A stretch of 9,110 bases of DNA from Planctomycetota bacterium (GTDB lineage: Bacteria; Planctomycetota; Phycisphaerae; UBA1845; Fen-1342): positions 1-9,110 of the forward strand of contig JAUWXH010000041.1 of the NCBI GenBank assembly GCA_030616465.1, written 5' to 3'. A program made the position numbers and the translations under genes. Every line of letters begins with the position of its first letter. The stretch's first letter is position 1. Under the pieces are notes generated by a model. That model searched no databases, had not been told where the DNA came from, and saw only the letters and a list, made by a program, of their open reading frames with translations. Positions 5,770-9,110 of the stretch are shown here, one piece after another.

Positions 5770-7077
5770 CTACCCCCCACCGGCGTGGGCAACCGCCTTG
5801 AGCATATGCATGCAAATCAACCCGGCGTAGGTGCCCAGCACATAACCGGCCACCGCCAACAGCGCGCCGACCGGCGCCAGCGAAGGGTGATACGCCGCCG
5901 CGACGACCGGGGCACTGGCGGCACCGCCGATGTTCGCCTGCGAGCCGACCGCGATGAAGAAGATCGGAGCCTTGATCAGCCAGCCAACGCCCAACAACAC
6001 CACGATGTGCACCGCGATCCAGACAAAACCCATCACGATCAGGGCGGGGGCCTGAAGGATCTTGGCGAAATCAGCGGAAGCCCCGATGCAAGCCACCAAT
6101 AGATAGATCATGACCGAACCGAGCTTGGAGGCCCCGGCCCCTTCGAGCTTGCGTGCCGGCGTGAACGACAAGATCACGCCGAGTGTTGTGACGATGATGT
6201 ACTTCCACGTAGCTGCCGGGATGAACTCCCCCACGAACGCGAGCCGGGCCGAAGCGGCGATATGCCTTGCCAGCTCGTTCCCCGCCGCGTAGCTGATCCA
6301 GCTCCCCACGAACCCGAACGCCAGGATGATCATCAGGTCCGGCAACAGCGGCACGCGCGTGACGCGCGCCTGGAACTCGGTCAGGCGGCGTTCCAAGTCG
6401 CGGATCGCCGTGGCGTCGGCCCCCGTCCAGGCATCGACGCGGTGCTGATGGCCCGACAGGTAGAGCAGCACGCCCATCCAGATGCTGGCCACGAAGACGT
6501 CGGGGATAACCATGGTGGCGAGCATTGAGTCAGAGACGCCGGCGCTTTTGCCGATGGCGACGAAGTTTGCTCCGCCGCCGATCCAGCTCCCCGCCAGGGC
6601 CGCCATCCCGCGCCAGGCGTCCTCCGGCAGCCACTGTTGGCAAACAAACAGCGAGATGGGCCCGCCGATGACGACGCCGGTCGTCCCGGCCAGGAGCATG
6701 ATCACCGCCTTCGGCCCGAGTCGGAGGATGCCGGGCACGTCGAGCGCGAGGATGAGCAGCAGCAGGCTGGCCGGCAATATGAAGGCTTTGACCCACTCAT
6801 ACAGCGCCGACTTGTCGGGGATGAGGCCCAACGTCGTCAGCGTCGTGGGCACGAAATAGCAGAACACCAGGGCCGGGATGACCTTGAATATGCGTCCGAA
6901 AACCCGGTGCTGCGTCATCCAGAAGATGACAGCCAGCACCGCCATAAGCACGGCCAGTATCCCGGCCGGGTCTTGCACCAGCGGCCCCTCGGCCGGAGCA
7001 GAGGCCGGGCTCGTCGCCGGCGCGGAAGCAGCCTGAGCCACCAGCAGCGGGATCACAAGGGCCAGTGTGGCGAGCAT
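5770..7077 (-). CDS. DUF819 family multipass membrane protein
   Basis: From ATG 7077 the protein has 435 residues. A hydrophobic N-terminus (MLATLALVIPLLVAQAAS) resembles a signal peptide or anchor, followed by a linker rich in Ala, Pro and Ser (17-35). About ten further hydrophobic segments follow, split by a charged loop near 208-240. Two Gly/Ser-rich re-entrant-like motifs in matching halves are typical of DUF819 (YjcL-like): GSWIGGGANFVAIG (163-176) and GSQANIGGAASAPVVAAA (378-395). The duplicated arrangement recalls secondary transporters, but no substrate is established for the family as far as I know. A GTG at 7119 in the same frame would add 14 residues (MRLDRR...); neither start has a clear Shine-Dalgarno sequence. 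ATG 7077 is preferred because it begins right at the hydrophobic stretch, but 7119 cannot be excluded. The gene lies 55 bp (or 13 bp with the longer form) after the radical SAM gene, so the two are probably cotranscribed. Confidence 0.9.
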   Translation of the reverse strand: MLATLALVIPLLVAQAASAPATSPASAPAEGPLVQDPAGILAVLMAVLAVIFWMTQHRVFGRIFKVIPALVFCYFVPTTLTTLGLIPDKSALYEWVKAFILPASLLLLILALDVPGILRLGPKAVIMLLAGTTGVVIGGPISLFVCQQWLPEDAWRGMAALAGSWIGGGANFVAIGKSAGVSDSMLATMVIPDVFVASIWMGVLLYLSGHQHRVDAWTGADATAIRDLERRLTEFQARVTRVPLLPDLMIILAFGFVGSWISYAAGNELARHIAASARLAFVGEFIPAATWKYIIVTTLGVILSFTPARKLEGAGASKLGSVMIYLLVACIGASADFAKILQAPALIVMGFVWIAVHIVVLLGVGWLIKAPIFFIAVGSQANIGGAASAPVVAAAYHPSLAPVGALLAVAGYVLGTYAGLICMHMLKAVAHAGGG

Positions 7078-7120
7078 GCAGGAGTGATAGTGGATCACCC
7101 ACCGACGGTCCAGTCTCACC

Positions 7121-7132
7121 CGGGCAAGCCCG
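7121..7132 (-). repeat. short hairpin between the radical SAM and DUF819 genes
   Basis: CGGGC/GCCCG arms enclose two bases directly after the radical SAM stop codon (7133-7135). The hairpin is too short to be a strong terminator and has no T-run. It could be a degenerate relative of the CGGGC-type palindromes at 3430 and 5689, or chance. Confidence 0.3.
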
Positions 7133-8488
7133 TCAGCGGCGTTTGTGGAAGAGCTGGCCGATCGCCGTCCGAGAGGCGCTTGACCAGCGGCGCCACCACG
7201 GCTCGCTCAGCGTGCTCGGGAACTCCTGCCGCAGACGCTTGATGAAAGCGGTGATCTTCTCCGGTCGGCAAGCAGGCATGTCGATCCCGGGCAGGTCGCG
7301 GTGGAGCTGTTCTTCGCCGCGCGCGTGCAGCCAACCGTTCTCGCGGCAGATCTCGGTCGCGCGCACCCCGGGCCAGGGATAGTAGGGACGGATGTCCACG
7401 GTGTCCGGCTTGAGCTCTCGCAGCAACGAGCGCGTGTCTTCCAGCGAGGCTTCGCTCTCGTAGGGGGCACCCAGATAGATGATGACGCGGGTGCGGATAC
7501 CCGCGGCCCCCAGCCAAGCAAACGTGGCAATGATCTGCTCCCCGCTGAGCTCCATCTCGAAGATCTCATTGCGGATGAAGTCGCTGGCGCTGATCAGCTC
7601 GATGTCCACCAGCTTGCAGCCCGCCTCGGCCAGACGCCCCACCGTCTGCTCATCGGCAGCGTTCGCCCGCAGGTGGCACCGAAACGGCAGCGAGCACCGC
7701 GCGGCATACGCGTCCAAGAACTCACCGAGCCACGCCGGATCAAGGGCGAACGCGTGATCCAAGAAACGGACGATGCGCACACCTTCGTACTTCTGCCGCA
7801 GAAGATCGATCTCCTCCAGCACGTTCTCCGCGCAGCGCCGCCGCACCCAGGTGCCCCGGTCCGCGTACATGGCGGCCAGCCGATCGTTCATGCAGTAGGC
7901 ACATTTCTGTGGACAGCCGCGCGCGCTGGCGATCTCGATCTCGCCGGTTCGCCGCACGTATTCGCCATAGCCGAACAGGTCGCGCTCGGGAAACGGCAGC
8001 GAGTCCAGGTCCTCGACCAACTGGGGCAGCTCGGGGCGGTCCAGCCCGCGCTCGTCGCGCGCCCACACGCCCAACACCACCTGCCCGACCGCCGGGTCCT
8101 TGATCCGCTCCAGGTAGGTGACCAGCGAGGCGTCCGGCTCGCCGACGGCGACCGCCTGTACGCCCGGCAGGCTCAGGCACGCGGCCGGGTCGATCGTGGG
8201 GTAGCCGCCGCCCGCGACCACCGGGATGAACTCGTGCTCTTGCACGTACTGAAGCGTGCGACGGGCAACATCGACGCACACGGGTGAGATGTCGGCGTAA
8301 ATGAGCTGAGGCAGCCCACGGGCCAAGGCGGCTTTGACGGCGGCCACGTCGAAGCCCGCCAGACCCAGCAGCGACAACTCATGCTCACGTTGCACCAGCA
8401 GGCTCAAGAGTGTCCCGAGCTGAGGCTCGAAACGCGGCACCGGTCGTCCGCGGACATCGGGGACAAATTGGAGGATCAGGATCCGCAC
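7133..8488 (-). CDS. radical SAM protein with N-terminal cobalamin-binding-type domain
   Basis: From GTG 8488 the protein has 451 residues. Residues 1-150 resemble a B12-binding Rossmann domain: strand VRILILQFVP, then IYADISPVC (63-71), PVVAGGGYPTIDP (89-101) and AVAVGEPDASLVTYLE (112-127). The DxHxxG motif for cobalamin's lower ligand is not seen, so B12 may bind base-off without protein His, or not at all. ARGCPQKCAYC (189-199) provides the radical SAM CX3CX2C cluster site with Cys192, Cys196 and Cys199. The TIM-barrel half follows with FLDHAFALDP (242-251), CHLRANA (271-277), VDIELISASDFIRNE (294-308) and VIIYLGAPYESE (335-346). Such proteins do methylations, thiomethylations or rearrangements; the substrate is unknown. 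The frame stays open upstream to 8773, but that stretch is Gly/Arg/Pro-rich without motifs and overlaps another gene, so the start is placed at the first strand. Upstream TAAGG is only 2 bases from the GTG and thus weak. Confidence 0.88.
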   Translation of the reverse strand: MRILILQFVPDVRGRPVPRFEPQLGTLLSLLVQREHELSLLGLAGFDVAAVKAALARGLPQLIYADISPVCVDVARRTLQYVQEHEFIPVVAGGGYPTIDPAACLSLPGVQAVAVGEPDASLVTYLERIKDPAVGQVVLGVWARDERGLDRPELPQLVEDLDSLPFPERDLFGYGEYVRRTGEIEIASARGCPQKCAYCMNDRLAAMYADRGTWVRRRCAENVLEEIDLLRQKYEGVRIVRFLDHAFALDPAWLGEFLDAYAARCSLPFRCHLRANAADEQTVGRLAEAGCKLVDIELISASDFIRNEIFEMELSGEQIIATFAWLGAAGIRTRVIIYLGAPYESEASLEDTRSLLRELKPDTVDIRPYYPWPGVRATEICRENGWLHARGEEQLHRDLPGIDMPACRPEKITAFIKRLRQEFPSTLSEPWWRRWSSASRTAIGQLFHKRR

Positions 8489-8519
8489 GACCTTACACTC
8501 TAGCGGTTTTCGCCCAGAG

Positions 8520-8557
8520 TTGCAGCCGACCGGCCCGAACTGCAAACCGACTTGCAG
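8520..8557. repeat. TTGCAG/CTGCAA inverted repeats upstream of the radical SAM gene
   Basis: TTGCAG (8520-8525), CTGCAA (8540-8545) and TTGCAG (8552-8557) can form two alternative 6-bp hairpins sharing the middle arm. They lie 32-69 bases upstream of GTG 8488 on the - strand, in the leader or promoter region. They could be an operator or a switch-like leader; they are also short enough to be accidental. Confidence 0.35.
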
Positions 8558-8580
8558 AGACGGCGTCCTCGCCCTGTGGA

Positions 8581-8813
8581 TTACATCGGCGTGCGGAAGC
8601 CCAGGGCCCGCATGACACACCACCCGACCCAGGCCTCGAGGATTTGGAAACCGCCCAGCACGAGCGCCACGCCACACCCCCCCCGGGCACACACCCCGCC
8701 CCCCAGTCCCACTCCGCGAAGGCCCGCACACCACCGGGGATCCGGCAGAGCACGCCGGACCCGCCCCGGGCAATGCGACCGCAACGGTCGATGTTGCAGT
8801 TAATTCGCCGCAC
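8581..8813 (-). pseudogene. DUF2892-like small membrane protein with a one-base frameshift at a G8 tract
   Basis: Two overlapping - strand frames together spell one small protein. The first, from GTG 8813, contains INCNIDRCGRIARGG, the N-terminal pattern of DUF2892 proteins (N-x-D-R-x-x-R-I). The second, ending at TAA 8581-8583, encodes VALVLGGFQILEAWVGWC and MRALGFRTPM, a hydrophobic helix and Cys-containing end typical of this kind of protein. The frames meet in a run of eight C on the + strand (8677-8684), G8 on the coding strand; one extra G would join them into an intact product of about 77 residues, a normal length. The GTG lies 5 bases after the stop of the 66-residue upstream gene, which suggests an operon. 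The break may be a true mutation, a phase-variable tract, ribosomal slippage or a homopolymer sequencing error. The middle part (about residues 25-45) is less hydrophobic than expected, so further damage is possible. The family's function is unknown to me. Confidence 0.6.
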
Positions 8814-8818
8814 GGCCG

Positions 8819-9019
8819 TCAGTCAAGCAGGATCGGGTCCCAGAAGGCGACCGTCAGGGAAGGCGGGAACTCCGCCTCGCCGGCCGGGACCACCGGGATG
8901 CGCACGGCCAACTCCGGGTGCCGCAGACACTCGGTCAGATACGCCGATGTCTCTGCGACGAGCCGCAGGCGCGTCTCTTCCCAGGTTTCACGGCGGCGCT
9001 GTGGCCAGCGGCGATCCAC
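8819..9019 (-). CDS. hypothetical protein, 66 residues
   Basis: I do not recognise this protein. It begins with an Arg/Trp-rich stretch (MDRRWPQRRRETWEE), continues as an amphipathic helix (TRLRLVAETSAYLTECLRHP) and ends with a Pro-containing segment (VRIPVVPAGEAEFPPS) and FWDPILLD. No membrane segment, signal peptide or metal-binding Cys set is seen. Only 11 of 66 codons end in A or T, in line with coding sequence in this G+C-rich DNA. GTG 9019 is the first start after an in-frame stop at 9032-9034; GGGG at 9027-9030 is a weak ribosome binding site. It lies 5 bp before the DUF2892-like gene and 12 bp after the possible upstream gene end, so it fits an operon. Confidence 0.55.
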   Translation of the reverse strand: MDRRWPQRRRETWEETRLRLVAETSAYLTECLRHPELAVRIPVVPAGEAEFPPSLTVAFWDPILLD

Positions 9020-9031
9020 GCAGAGTCCCCA

Positions 9032-9110
9032 TCAACTCGAGACACCCTCGCCGGACAAACGGCTCGTCGTTCGCAAGGTCCAGATGATGGTGGCAACACC
9101 CACGCCGACC
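9032..9110 (-). CDS. possible C-terminal tail of an unknown gene, cut by the window edge
   Basis: One - strand frame is open from the right edge to TGA at 9032-9034 and would end in VGVGVATIIWTLRTTSRLSG plus a short Ser-rich tail, which looks like the end of a transmembrane helix followed by a charged cytoplasmic end. Most codons end in G or C. A second frame (9110 down to TGA 8988-8990) is also open and could instead be the real one; it overlaps the start of the 66-residue gene. With at most 26 residues visible, no family can be assigned. Confidence 0.3.
   Translation of the reverse strand, partial: VGVGVATIIWTLRTTSRLSGEGVSS

Noticed and set aside
7301..8287. 328-residue open frame on the + strand
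   Set aside because: It is antisense to the radical SAM gene, including its CX3CX2C region, and is compositionally biased without recognisable domains.
8489..8773. 95-residue N-terminal extension of the radical SAM protein
   Set aside because: The stretch is Gly/Arg/Pro-rich, overlaps the DUF2892-like gene, and precedes the natural first strand of the B12-type domain at GTG 8488.
1..9110. CRISPR arrays, rRNA or tRNA genes, intact insertion sequences, integrase or transposase genes
   Set aside because: I looked for regularly spaced repeats, tRNA-like arms and transposase or integrase motifs and saw none.

Overview
The window reads as bacterial chromosome of high G+C with strong third-position G/C bias. 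Gene content and the style of its short palindromic repeats suggest a planctomycete-like bacterium (Planctomycetota, perhaps a Phycisphaerae-type lineage). That placement is inference, because no marker gene is present.

The left part is on the + strand. It opens with the 3' end of a lemA gene (2-514). A 508-bp gap (515-1022) follows, holding a 186-bp element bounded by perfect 15-bp inverted repeats whose sequence folds into a four-way junction with no unpaired bases (592-777). Next come three carbohydrate genes: a 786-residue fusion of a family-4-like glycosyltransferase with a toroid-like C-terminal domain (1023-3383), a canonical GT4 glycosyltransferase (3468-4502) and a GH130 mannoside phosphorylase/mannosidase-family protein (4641-5672). 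Together they look like a system that builds and trims or recycles a mannose-containing oligosaccharide.

The right part is on the - strand and converges on the first part. The junction at 5673-5769 contains a REPIN-like pair of inverted palindromes and serves as a plausible bidirectional terminator. Read from right to left, the - strand genes are: a possible C-terminal tail of an unknown gene cut by the window edge (9032-9110), a 66-residue hypothetical protein (8819-9019), a small DUF2892-like membrane protein broken by a one-base frameshift at a G8 tract (8581-8813), a cobalamin-binding-type radical SAM protein (7133-8488), and a DUF819 multipass membrane protein (5770-7077). Their tight spacing suggests one or two transcription units.

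The features that ordinary genes do not explain are the four-way-junction element, the dispersed palindromes (19-bp palindromes at 3430 and 5689 and an inverted relative at 5734), the hairpin placed directly in front of the second glycosyltransferase's ribosome binding site, and the homopolymer frameshift in the DUF2892-like gene.
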